A stretch of DNA of 64,000 bases from Progne subis subis (taxonomy: Eukaryota > Chordata > Aves > Passeriformes > Hirundinidae), in the NCBI GenBank assembly GCA_022316685.1, contig JAKJHU010000153.1, positions 496,001-560,000 of the forward strand, read 5' to 3'. The translations under genes were made by a program, and so were the position numbers. Under the pieces are notes generated by a model that was not told the DNA's origin, did no database searches, and saw only the letters and a program-made list of their open reading frames with translations. Numbering within the stretch: the stretch's first letter is position 1; every line of letters starts with the position of its first letter. Below, piece after piece: positions 24,401 through 36,058 of the stretch.

Positions 24401-27094
24401 AAAGAGATCAAAAGTGATATCTTGAAATCCATGAAGATGTAAAGAATATGCTTTTTGTGGTTGAAAGCAGAAAAGGAGTGATTTTTGCATAGAATTAAAG
24501 GAGCTGCAGGGATGTCAGTAAGACTCGACTTCTGAAAGAAAGTAAAGGAAGAGGATTGTGAGTTGTTCTGGTGGTAATTAGAGATGTCTTTGGTGAAGTG
24601 AATCAGCACCAAAGTGGAAAATTGCATTTTAAAGGACTAAAAGTCCCTATTTCTACAGGACATGTAAAAGGGAAAAAAAATCCCTTAATAAGTAAAGTAG
24701 AAGTAAGAATTAAAACAGCAGCTCAGGCATAAAGACAAGAATTATGTGTGTGTCTGCAGGAAGGGCAACACCACCACGTAACAGGTCCTTGTGTAATGCT
24801 TATTTTGCTGTGGGCAGAAAGCCTCTGGAAGTTTGTGTGTGGCTCAACAAGTGAGAGACCCACATTAATTAAGTGTTTGGTTCAGTGATGATTATGGGAT
24901 TGTTGTGCTTGGCATCACTCCCTGTGCACATACACAGGGTCAAGGTAAAGAGAGCAGTGACCATCCCCTCATGGCTGGGCACAGAACCAAAACAACCCCC
25001 TTGGATACACATTCAGGGATAATGAGATCTGAAGGTAAAAACTTTCTCAGGGAATATTGGATTATGTATATATATATGATATTATTGTTGGTTTTTCAGA
25101 GAAGATTCTGAAAAAGCAGCAGCAGAACATGGTGGTTTAGGGGTGAAAGAGCAGAGTGACAGGGAAGATCTTCCCAGTCTGGGGGTGACTGGAGGATGGG
25201 ATGGGATGGAAAAAGGCTCTAATTCTTCCTAAGACAGGTAGACTGCAGGTCAGAAGGGGATAAAAGGCTTCCTAATATAAATGTAAAAGCTGAGGTAAAA
25301 GGGAAAAAGCAGAAAATCAACAAAAACTTGGGGTGACAACACCATAGGCAAGGCCTGAATGTGTTCAGAGCTGCAGGTCAGTGTTGAAACAACATTTGGC
25401 AACAGAGATGCAGCAGGTTCGAGAATGTATGGGCAGAAGATGATTTCAGCAGGTGCACAGTTTGACAGAGGTAATAAAAAAAGGTCATAATCATGTGGCA
25501 GGTGAGATGTTAAGCCTCACAGAAGGGTGTTTATTAAACTCAAAAGTGTTCACTTTAAAGAATGTGGCAAAGTGAGAAAAACAACATGAGTTGGTGTAAG
25601 ATAAGAACGGCAACAAAATTATCCCCTGGAATGGAGTTTCCATGAGCAGATTTAAAACATAATTCAAAACGATCTAAACCAGAAACAACAGGTTCTATGT
25701 TTCTAGGAGAAAAACAACACCTGGCATTGCTCTGGACACTGGGTGGAAACAGTAAAACCCTTGACCAGCAAATTTTACAGCGACTCCTCGGGAACAAAAG
25801 TGACGTGTCTGGGTGATCTGCAAGCAGCACAGCCAAAGCCCGAAACTGTGGGGAGGCTTAGGAAAGCTCTAAGGGACATCAAGGTGGAATCAAATGGAAT
25901 GATTTTCAGGGAAAAAAAACAGTTGGACTCTTTCTAGTCCATGGCACATGTGGACAGGAAAGGTATTGAAAAGGCTTAGTACTTATTAACAGTGCTTAGT
26001 ACTTATTAAAGTGTTTAATACTTACTAGAAGTATTTGTGACGATGATAGTGCTTGACACCATCACAAATAACTCTGGCAGCAGCTTCCTGCTGTGGTCTG
26101 ATTCCCTGGTCATGGATTTCCCTGTTCCTTCCTCCCGTGCTGGCTCTGAGGTTCCCACAGTGTCATTCCTGCCACTGTCGCACACACTATGTGTCACAGT
26201 GGGAACAGGAAGAGGGACACAAATGGCACAAACCTGCCCAAAAAGTGGAGCAGAGGAGACAGAGCAGTGGGTTGTGATCCCGCCGTGTGGCTGTAAGGAA
26301 TATGAAGGGTCTGCTCTTCCCCTCTGGGATGGATTTTGAGGATAAAAACCAGAGAAGGAAACAACAATAGCTTTTCTCCTCTGCTTGTAGCTCTGTGGCT
26401 CAGCCAGCACAGGTGCTGGCGCACGTCCTTGCAGTGGGCAAAGGGAGAGCTGCTGGTCTGATTTAATCTTTTCCTTCTTGGTGTCTTAAAAAACAGCAGT
26501 AAGGGAGCACATTCCCTCTTCTTCCCCTCTGCTCTACCTTCCCCTCCTGCCAGAGAGGCACCGCAGGGGGAGAAAAGCCAAAGAACACATTTTTCTGCAG
26601 CTGCACAGGGCTTGTTTCACACTCAGAGGCGAGACAGGAACGTTCAGCAAAGTGGAGCCATCTGTCTCAGGCACTTCCAGGGCTGGTCAGCTCCACATCA
26701 CAGGTATCATCTGGAGTGGAGAGGACTGAACAAAGCCAGGCTTTGCTCACAAGGCTTTAGAAGGTGGTATTCTCAGGTGTAGTAAACTTACAGTAGTCAC
26801 CTAAGGGGGAAAGAGTTGGGAAAAGCTTGGACAAGAAACAGGCATTACTGCAGAAATGAGACACCTCTGCAGTGCTTTCAATGATGTAAATGCTTCTAAA
26901 TGTGCTCACAGAGGGGTTTCCCATCACAGCAGGGAAAAAAGTGCCCAAATAAATGGGTTAAGTGCCCACATGGTGTTCAAATTGTAAGCATGCAGAAGGG
27001 GTTGGCAGGAGATGGTAAAGATAACGTGCAGAAAACAAAAATGAGAAAACTCCTCGGACAAGAGACAGCTGATGAAATTGCTGTGGTGTATTAG

Positions 27095-27235
27095 GAGTCA
27101 CCATCCCTGGAGCTCTTCAAAATGTGTGGATGTGGCACTTGAGAACGTGGTGGCCTTGGCAGTGCCAGGGGAAAGGCTGGACTCAATGATCTTAACGGGT
27201 TTTTCCAATTTTAATAAATCTGTGATTCTAAGCAT
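27095..27235 (+). repeat. CR1 LINE fragment, 3' end
   Basis: Shows AGTCACCATCCCTGGAG, GGATGTGGCACTTGAGAACG, GACTCAATGATCTTAACGGG and the tail TCTGTGATTCTA. Forward orientation. Confidence 0.82.
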
Positions 27236-27831
27236 GCTTATGGCAGAAAATCAGAATAGGTAGGGAATTTAGGAGCTCTACCTTAAACTCAAAGTTAAGT
27301 AAAGTAGTGGGTTTTGAAGGAAGGGGGTTGGGGGGGAAAGAACATCCATGGGTCTAGCTAAATAAACTAAACTTGGAGCAAAAGCATAGCAAGAGGTACA
27401 CAAGAAAAGCTCGGTTTTTACCTCTCAGTGTATCTGCACAGCCCTGAGATTACTGTGACAGTGAAGATATAAGTGTGGGTCACACCTCAGCTCTGCCTTG
27501 CCATGATAATCCTCACCCTGAGCAGCAGAGGCACAGGTAAAAACAGCCTGAAACAGAGCAAACGATCATCAGGAAAGGGATCCTTCCAGCATGTGAGAAC
27601 TGGTGAGCATGTTGTGGCAGAAAATTCCCAGCTTGCAGCCAGACCTCAGCGCTGGGACTGGTGTAATTGCGGCAGGCAATAATTACACAGCTAATGAGAG
27701 ATGGGGGTGAAGAGGCTGAGACAAAGGGAAGGCGGCACTGGGAACACCACAAAGGGTGAGAAAAAGACGCAGCAAGAGGCTGCAGGTGAGATACAGGCTG
27801 GAGTGCTTCGGAACGGACATTCCCGGGTACA

Positions 27832-27940
27832 CACAGAATAGCTGGGGTTGGAAGGGACTCTGGAGAAGATCTAGTTCAGACCCCTGCCAAGGCAGAGTCA
27901 CCTGGAGCAGGTGACACAGGAACACGTCCACACGGTTCTG
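27832..27940 (-). repeat. CR1 LINE fragment, 3' end
   Basis: Shows ACAGAATAGCTGGGGTTGG, AAGGGACTCTGGAGAAGATC and GACCCCTGCCAAGGCAGAGT. Inverted copy at the edge of the HP1BP3 CpG island. Confidence 0.8.
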
Positions 27941-28129
27941 GCAGGGCTGAGGAGGCGGCGGCGTGGTTCCAACCTGGCGGGGCTGTGGTGAGGATCCAAC
28001 GAGACTGACTCAGGGTCAGGCTGGACTGAGCTAGAAGTCCGGCGGGGCTGAGCTGAGGGCTCTGCGGGGCTGAAGAGGGTCGCGGGGCGGCTCTCGCCCC
28101 CTCAGCGACGCCAGCCGGCTGCAATCACC

Positions 28130-28830
28130 TCAGCAGGGCAGCGGCGGGAAGCGCGCGCAACCCCTCCCGCGCACGCGCGCTCCCGCGCGACTTGGAAGCG
28201 GCGGGACTCGGCGGAGGGGGAAGGGGCGGCATTCGAAAAATGCCCGCGGCCTCCCATTGGCCGGCGGCGCCCCCGGCCACGCCCCCTCGCTGCTCGCCGC
28301 GGCCCCGCCTCCCCGCGCGGCCCCGCCCCTCAGCTTTCCCCCCCCGCCGGTCCCGCCGCCGCCGCCGCCATTGGAGGCGCCGCCGCTTTGTGTCCGCCGG
28401 GCCCGGTGAGTCCCGGCCCCGCCCGCCCCCGGCGCCGCGCCGGGCGGAACACGGGGCTGCGCCCGGGAGGCTGCGGGTGCTGCGCGCGAGGCGCGGGGGC
28501 GGCCTGGCGGCGCCGCCGAAGGGGCCCCGGAACTGCCCTCAGCGCGTCCCCCCCCACCGCGCCCTCTCTGCCCTGACAGGCCTGGGAGAGCGGGAGTGTC
28601 GTGACGGGGAGTCGCGACACGCTGCGCGGGCACGGCGCGATGTCGCGGTGGGCTCGGCCCGGCACAGGCCCGAAGAGGCGGCCCCGGGCCTCGGTGTCGT
28701 GGGGCCTGGCGGGGTGCGGTCCCGCGGGCCCTCACAAAGGAGCTGCGGAGCTCAAACGCGCCTCAGACACGCCTCTCCTGTCCCGCCAGCACAGGGCGAG
28801 CCCTAGGGAAGGTCAGAGGCGGAAGGGGCT
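28130..28830 (+). promoter_or_regulatory. HP1BP3: HP1BP3 CpG-island promoter and first exon region
   Basis: About 700 bases of very high GC and CpG density with no TATA box. It has inverted CCAAT boxes (ATTGG at 28256-28260 and 28370-28374), several GC boxes, and GCCGCC trinucleotides near 28355-28370. A consensus donor (GTGAGT, 28406) closes a noncoding first exon. The ATG of HP1BP3 is 7.5 kb downstream, so this exon is 5' UTR only. Open frames on both strands here are compositional. Confidence 0.8.
28300..28405 (+). other. HP1BP3: HP1BP3 noncoding exon 1 (start approximate)
   Basis: Inferred from the donor GTGAGT at 28406 inside the CpG island and the position 5' of the HP1BP3 coding exons. 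The transcription start cannot be fixed; 28300 is only a guess. Confidence 0.5.
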
Positions 28831-31800
28831 GACAGGGCCGCGACACAATAAATAATCGCTATTTATAAACTTAGGGAGCGCCTTGGCTCCCGCCGCGGCC
28901 TTCCCGCCTTTCGGCTGCTTGGCTGTGTGGTTGTCTGGGGCTTTGCCTGCACTAACTTCCTCAACGCCCGAGAAGTGCCACCACTCGAGGGGAACCTCAG
29001 TCTGGCTCCGCTGTGGCTCCGCTGTGGCTCCGTTTCCTAAAAGAGGTCCCTAATCCCCCTCGGCGCTGATAGCGATGGATACAGACCGACGTGTGGGGCT
29101 CCCAGGCACTTCCGAGTGCCTCCCTGCGCCCAGGTGCTCACAGCCCGCTTGAGGAATGTTAATCACCCTCTTCCCCGTAGTGCACGGATTAAATTGGAAT
29201 GGGGCTGTTCCAGGCAGGCTCCCGTTCCTGTATCGTTATCCTTGCTGCTGTTAGGCTGTGGGGTGTTCTTGGGTAAAACATCGCAAAGATTTAAGGAGAG
29301 AAGGAGCAGCTTCTGGGGTGGTTCTTGCCAGGCCAGGGAGCCCCAGCACCTTACCTGCTCCACCGGAGGACAGCTCCAGACTGGGAACATTGTTCAGAAT
29401 AAATCCTTCCCACGTGTATTTTGACTGTTTACCCAGTGTCTGCAGATCGCCGGGGAACTGCCCAGCCTGTGCTGCAGAAGAAGAGTTGGAAAATGTGGGA
29501 TGGTGGGTGTGTTCGCTCCTTTATACAGTGTAGCAAAGGTTGATAGTTTGGATAGTTTGTTTATACCTGTGGTATTTCTCAGATTCTCCATTATTTATCA
29601 CTTCTTAGGAGCCCTACTGAATTATTTCTGGGTTAGCAAGTGTGTCACTTCCCAGTTCTTATCTAACTATTGAGTAAGTGTTGCACTCTGATTTCCCAGC
29701 ATGTGACTTTTGTTTGCTTTGACCATAAATAGTATTTTTAGCATCTTCGAGAAAGAGTTGGCCAGCAGTCTTTGGCAAGCAGCTCCCATTGAGGCGGGAA
29801 AGGTTCGGAAGTGCTTGTGTTTGTAAACAGCATCCCTTCTACATGAGAGCAGTGAGAGGAGAGGGAGGTGAGTTCAGTTCAAGAGTGGAGGTGTTTGATG
29901 GACTGGGCAGGAGAGCACAGACCTTCCTCAGGTGAGACTTCAAAAAATTTTTGGATAGAGTGAGGGATCCTTAGAAATAAAAAATGAGTAGAGAAAAAAA
30001 AATTAAAAACCACCATAATTCCTGCTGGGGGAAAGAACCTGGTATAAATAACCTTGAAAAAAGTAGCTTTTGGAGCTTTCGTTTACCTGTGTGAGCTTGC
30101 TAATTAATGATCTTCTCAATTCATTATGCACATTCGTCAGGCAGAAACTCCTTGAATTGTTTTTGTCTTTAGAATATCTTTTCCTGTGTTTTTTTTCCCT
30201 TTCAGCAGAAAGTGACATGTAAATCTTTTGGCAGCATTTTGTTACAAGTGACCTGGGATCCTCTGAGGATTTAAACTTCTATGAGAAGGAATAAAAGTGT
30301 TACATTGATGGACTATAATGGGAGGTGTGGGCTGATTTCTTACAGACTGCAATGAAATAATGGCTTTTATCATGTGTAGTTTTGTCTGTATAATAATAAA
30401 TGATAGCTGAATAAGTAGTAGTTGGGAGGAGGGTTTATACAGTGGCTTTAAATTTAATCTATCTAGGCAAGGAGAAGATGGCCTATAAAGTGTTCAAACC
30501 CTGATTTGTAACACTTGCAGCCTAAATTTTCATTCAGGTGTCAGCAGTTTGTCAAAATTCATGAAGCTGGATCCTGAATTAAGATATTTTATCCCAGGCT
30601 ATGAAAACTTTCAGCAGAGGATTTTTGTGTTGAAGTTGTTTTAAGTTTGTGACCTGGCTTTGTTTTAAACTTAAAGCTGAACTCTGTGCACTCTAACGGG
30701 GGTGATTTCATCCCTCAGTGGCCATGTGGTGTAGACAGAGTGTGGATAATTTGGATCAAGGGCCATTCTAGCCAAAAACTGTTCAAAACTGTTCTTCCTC
30801 AGAGCTTGTCACCATCATGATCCTGAGCATCGGTGTGGAGATGGATTATTTTGAGACAGCCGAGCAGGCAGAAATTCTGCTTTGTATTAATCCCTTGGCT
30901 AAAGTTTCTGTGAGTTTTAGGTATGATGCTGGTGTAATTTAAGTTGCTCACTGGCTGTGGCTCTTTGGGGACATGAGGAAAAACTCCTGGGTGTAGGAAT
31001 GGAAAATAATCCAGGCAACAGGAACAATCTGTTCTTACTGCCTTCTGTGCAGGTCAGAGGTTGATGGAGAGAGAGTCAGAAACCTGTAGTGGTTTTCTGT
31101 TGAGCTGGTGTTCTTTGTTTGGAGAACAGTGAAGGTGAGGCATGGGTGGTTACTTACGTTTTAATAAGCAGATGTGGGAATTGAGCTGGCTTGGGGTTGC
31201 TTGTGTTGGACCCTGACAGAGACAAGTGCTGAGCTCAGGCCTGGGCAGGAGCATCAGCCCCACTCTAATAACACGCCTTTTTTTTTCCCCTTTCCTTTAG
31301 TGAAAGCAGCATCTGTGTGTGCAGAAGGGCAGGGTCTAATTTTGGCTGTGCACTGTAAAAATCAGGATAGGCAAGGTGTAAGTTGGGTTGCATTCATGGC
31401 ATTTGGAGTCAGAGGCTCAAATTCAATACTGAACAAAAATGTTTTCAAATGAAAATATATCTTTAGGCTTAAAAAACCCTCCTTTGGATCTTTGAGTGTA
31501 GGAATTCCTGCGGTTGGATGCTACAAGTGTGAAGGATTTTTGCTGTGCTCCCCTGAGCCCTAAAGTCCGTGGGGTTTGTTGTTCCCCCATAACCCCATCC
31601 AGGGAAGGAGTGGATGGAAATGGAGGCTGTAACACAGGCTGAGGAATGTGCTGCCTGGCAAGTGCAGAGCTCTGGAAAGTGTGTGCTGGACCGCTGCTCC
31701 TGGTTAATTGAAACAAGCTGCTCTGTGCAGCCTGCAGTGCACAGGGCTCAGGTAGCCTGGAGCAAAGCCCTGAGAGCCTCCACCACAGGGGAGCTGCAAA

Positions 31801-34800
31801 TGCAGACCTTGGAGCTGAATCAGGGGGAAATTCCAGGGAGCTGGGACACCTGGGAAGTGATGGCCCTAAGGATCAGGACAAAACTTGTCAGATGCAGCAG
31901 GAGTGATGGAAATGCCAGCTGTGCTGAGCCACATGCAAGGGAGTTTCCAAGTGAGTTGACAAATAAGGATCAAAGTTGGAACTAATTTTGTATTCTTTAT
32001 TCAATAACATATTTTATTAATCTGGCTGGTTTAAATAACTAAGTACTCCTGGGCTGATTTAGCTAAGACCACAGGCAGCTCTATGAGTGGAAAAGCCAAA
32101 GGCAGAGTGTTGGAACACCTGAGAGGGCAGGCAGGCAGGCAGTGAGAGCACCAGCTGAGAACTCCTGACAGACACATCTGTATCTGAGATGATGCTGGAT
32201 GATATCACATTGAGGGTGTGACAAAGTATCTGCTACCTGGGCTGTGTTTTTAAGGAACAGCTTTGAGGATTTCAGGGGGAACAAAGCCTTGAAAGAATTG
32301 TGCAGCTTGCAGTTTAGAAGGTGATGAGTTTTGGCACGTTTGATTTGGATTTGCAGAGGTATTAACATTTCCTGTGCTTTTTTTTCTGCAGTTTCCAAGT
32401 CGTTTAAATACTCCTGTGCATTATAGAATAGTAAATAATAAATCTAATCAATAAGTAATAAATCAATAGCCTGGTTTTAAAACCCAGTTTTACTTTGCTT
32501 TTTAAGGCTTTCTGATAACAAACAGCTGTTCTTGCTTGCATCACTTTTCAGGTTGTTGGATTTGAACCCCTTGACGCCCTGTCTTCTAACCTGCAAGTGC
32601 ATAAAACCTTTATTTAGCCCTTTGTGACCTCATTTCTAGATTAGTGTTGTGTACTTTGTACCCAGTCACATCTAAGTATATCAATCGCCCGTAGGTGTCC
32701 TGTGACAGTAAGGGGACACCCCACTGGCCCAGGATTGGATACACTTTCTCATTTTTCCATTGCATATTTGTTTTCAGCCTGCTCACCCTACCCTGAGTCC
32801 CTGTGAGTTGGAGTTTCTGCCAGCCTGTTACTTGGACTGACACATTAAAAACCTAATTTATCCTGAAGCATTCTCTCTCAAAGGAGGATGAAGGCTGAGA
32901 TAAGTTGAAGAATCTTATGGCCAGCAGAAATCAAAAAATTCGGCCTTTTTTTTTTTTTTAACATTTTTGTGTATTGAGAGACTCCACACTTTGGAAATAT
33001 TATCAAATACATGTCTCACCTGAAGTCTGCTTTTATTTATTCCTCATGATGTGATAGTTCAGGAGGAAATTGCTATAGGTGGTTCAGAGTAGTTCCTGAA
33101 AACCTCTCTGTAATATTGAATCTTCCATTAACAGTTACTCCCTGAGCTGGGAGAGTGGACACATTCCTGCTCATGTAGAAATCCAGAAATCCAGGAGTTG
33201 TGGGGGGGTGTTGCTTATCAGCTCCTTGCTGGATTACCTGCTTTGGAATAATTAGTTTGTGATAGTCTGGGAGCCTGTGAACCTGCAGTTTTCCTGTAGA
33301 AAAAGGGGTGTAACTCTATGAGGAGTGACTTTCTGTGCTTTGGTGAAGGTTAATGTCCTGCTGATGTGTTCACTGCTGATATGATTGTATTTTTCTGACA
33401 GTTGATCAGATTTAAATGTTCATTAAAATCACCCAGCAGCCACCTTGAAAACTGCATCCTCAGCTGGTGGCCTCTACCCCCTTTCAAGGCACAGTGTTTG
33501 TTTGATGTTTGTGTAAATGCAAAACACAGTTGTTACTTTCATTTTTTTTATTGAGTGATGGTTGTGATTGTGATTTTTTATTGCGTGATGGTTGTGGTTC
33601 CTGTTTAAAGTTATTTTATGAAATAGAGTGTCCAGGTAACAGTTGATTTGGTTGACTTGATATCTTCCTTACATGGATCTGTTTTCTTTGGAGAGGGGAA
33701 TGAAGTTTTCTGCATTGTCATTGCAAAACTTTCTCTTTTTTTGCTTTAACTATTTGAGGAACTGAATTCAGGCCTGTTTGTGCTTGATATTTCACACTCA
33801 GTGCTGAAAACCACTTCTGATGCCCCTGTGGAAAGAAATGGGCTGAGCAGGCACAGTCCCTGGGAGGATGCTCTCACAAGGTGGGGCTTCTGATTCTGGC
33901 CCTGAAGATCAGTGCTCTGCAGTCAGGAGGAGATTGTCCTCCTGCCCCTTTGATTCCCTGAGCCTTTTGTGCAGGATATGATCCATGCCTGGGAATGCAG
34001 AGGGAATCAACAAGTCTGAATTTCTGCTGGATATCCGCTTGTTTGCTTGTATTGTAGGCACAGAAGCAAGGAACTGTCCTGTGTTGAGTTGTACTCTTGA
34101 GAGCAAAAAGACTCCAGTGCTGTATACACTGATTAAACAAAAGGGTTTTCAGAACTTGGGGAATTTTAAGTCAAAGTTGGGAGTACTGTTGTCCTGCATG
34201 TGTTGTGCAGGTCACACAGTTGAAAAATAATTAAACCCCAGGACCATGTCAGGCACAGTGTGGCTTGTGTTTGTGTTTAATCCCAGGGAATGCGTCTTTT
34301 GTAGCTCCCAACTGATTTCCCTGAGGGGGAATCTGTAGTTGGTTATTTTAGGACTCACTTCAAAATTCTGGCATTTTCTTAAAGGGCTTTAGACTCTGCT
34401 TGCTATAAGAAACACTGGATATTGAGCTGAAGCCTGGTGAAAATTTTCCTTTCACTTTCTGCACTTGAGGAGGGAAGGTCCCATAAAACAGGCCAATTTT
34501 CTTTTTTTAAGTGCTGTGCTGTATTCTGTATATTCTAGTTGGCAATTAGTATATTTCCACATCCTGACATTTCACAAGAAAGCTTCACTCATCTTTTTTT
34601 TGTTTTGTTGGCATGCGGTGTGTTTTGATATTTCTGTTTTGCCTCAGAAGAAAACATGCAGTGCCATTGGGCTTTGCTTTCCCTGATGCTGAGGGTTTCG
34701 AGTGGCTGTTCAGTTCCTGTTAGAAGTGCCTCTGACTGATTAGGGATCCCCACTGCTGAGTAATGACAGGACTGTGTTTTTGGGCGTACAAGAAGTGGTG

Positions 34801-35859
34801 TTGGTGTGGTACAGAGCATCCACCCGTGCAATGGGGAGAGCAGTGCTGAAACTGTGGCAAAAGTCAGGGCTGGGACTGGTGCTGGGTCTGTTCAAGAGGA
34901 AAACACCCAGACTGGAGAAATACCTATGGAAAGAGAAAGTTTGTGGTAGGTGTCTGCCTTTGGAGCAGAAGGAGACACCCAGAGTAGGTGAAGATGGGGC
35001 ATTTGGCTGTTTCTCTGTCAGGAAGGGAGGAGCGCAGGCTGGAGCTTATCTTTGGATGCTATTGGGACAGGTCCAGCCATGGTTTGCTGGAGGTGAGGCT
35101 TTGCTTCTGAGGTTTTTAAAGGGGATGCTGAGAGGAAGGGAACGAGCCAATGAATCCCGGTTTTGTGATGGAATTAGTGGAGCCCCTCTCCTTAGGAGAG
35201 GCCAGTGCAGGCAGATGGGCAGCAGGTAAGAAAGGCTGTAAAAGCATAATAGTAGTAGGGGGGTGAGACTTGATGAAGGTTAAATTAAGCTTAACTCATT
35301 TGTTATCCATGACAGTGCATGTGTTTGGAGCAGAGCTTTGGCAAGCTTATGTTTTGGTAGAAGGCATGGAGACTGCTCTTCTGATTGTCATTTTTTTGTT
35401 AAAAGATTCCTTCATTTCTTTAAATTGCATGGGGTTTACTTTGAGGGGGCATGGCTTGGGTTCCCAGTGCTTGTGTCTTCTGCCTGACAGATGTAATGGT
35501 GTAATTCCTTAGCTCCATGCGCCAGCTCCTGCTTTTACCCAAAGTCACTGAGTGGCCAGTTCCCTCACTCAGGGCACAGTGCAATGCCTGCTTCTTATCA
35601 ATGCTTGCCCTTAACTTAAAGAGCCTTTTTGTCTTTCAGCCATCTTCTAATGGAGCAGGTCTGGCTTGCACCTTTCCCGTTTCTGCTCCACCCATAGCGC
35701 ACGAGTTTTAGCACCTTTGTTGAATGCAAGTGTTGCTTGTCAGTTGTGTTAGTCATTAAATCATTTAGCCTTTTCTTTTTAATCTTTCATTTGATAGATG
35801 CGTGGACATAGATGTTTTTGTTTTGTTAATTTTCACACCACATCTTTTCTGTACTTTAG
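28831..35859 (+). other. HP1BP3 intron 1 (main part)
   Basis: About 7 kb running from the CpG island to the likely acceptor TTTAG at 35857-35859. No exon or RNA recognised. It includes an 11-base CTCCGCTGTGG reiteration near 29003-29030 and a tandem duplication of TTTTTTATTGNGTGATGG at 33541-33600. A C/T-rich tract ending TTTAG near 31301 could be a cryptic acceptor. Confidence 0.6.
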
Positions 35860-35962
35860 GTTGACTCCTCACTGCACTGTGAAAACCATTAGGAAAAAGT
35901 CCTTGGGGTTAAAACCTGGGGCTCCACAGTTACCTGCACTTGGGGCTAGAAATTAATTTTAA

Positions 35963-36058
35963 ATGTCGACTGATCTGTCTGAAGCTGAACCCGTGCATCA
36001 TAAGGCGCTTCCACTCTTAACGGGAGCTCAGCTGATCCACACGGACAAGTTAAGTGAG
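35963..36058 (+). CDS. HP1BP3: HP1BP3 coding exon 1 (start codon)
   Basis: ATG then STDLSEAEPVHHKALPLLTG and AQLIHTDKLSE, donor GTAGGG. The exon probably starts at 35860, giving about 103 bases of 5' UTR. Confidence 0.92.

Larger units (their letters stand above)
19590..28129. other. Intergenic region between EIF4G3 and HP1BP3
   Basis: About 8.5 kb with no exon I can support on either strand. It holds CR1 fragments near 21300, 27095 and 27832, a TTAGTACTTATTAA-like reiteration at 25975-26035, and a purine-biased block from roughly 24200 to 25950. Short open frames are scattered and lack recognisable domains. Confidence 0.7.

Noticed and set aside
28130..28806. Open frames of about 200 codons on both strands of the HP1BP3 CpG island
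   Set aside because: Typical of GC-rich promoter DNA, which lacks stops; the HP1BP3 start codon lies 7 kb downstream.
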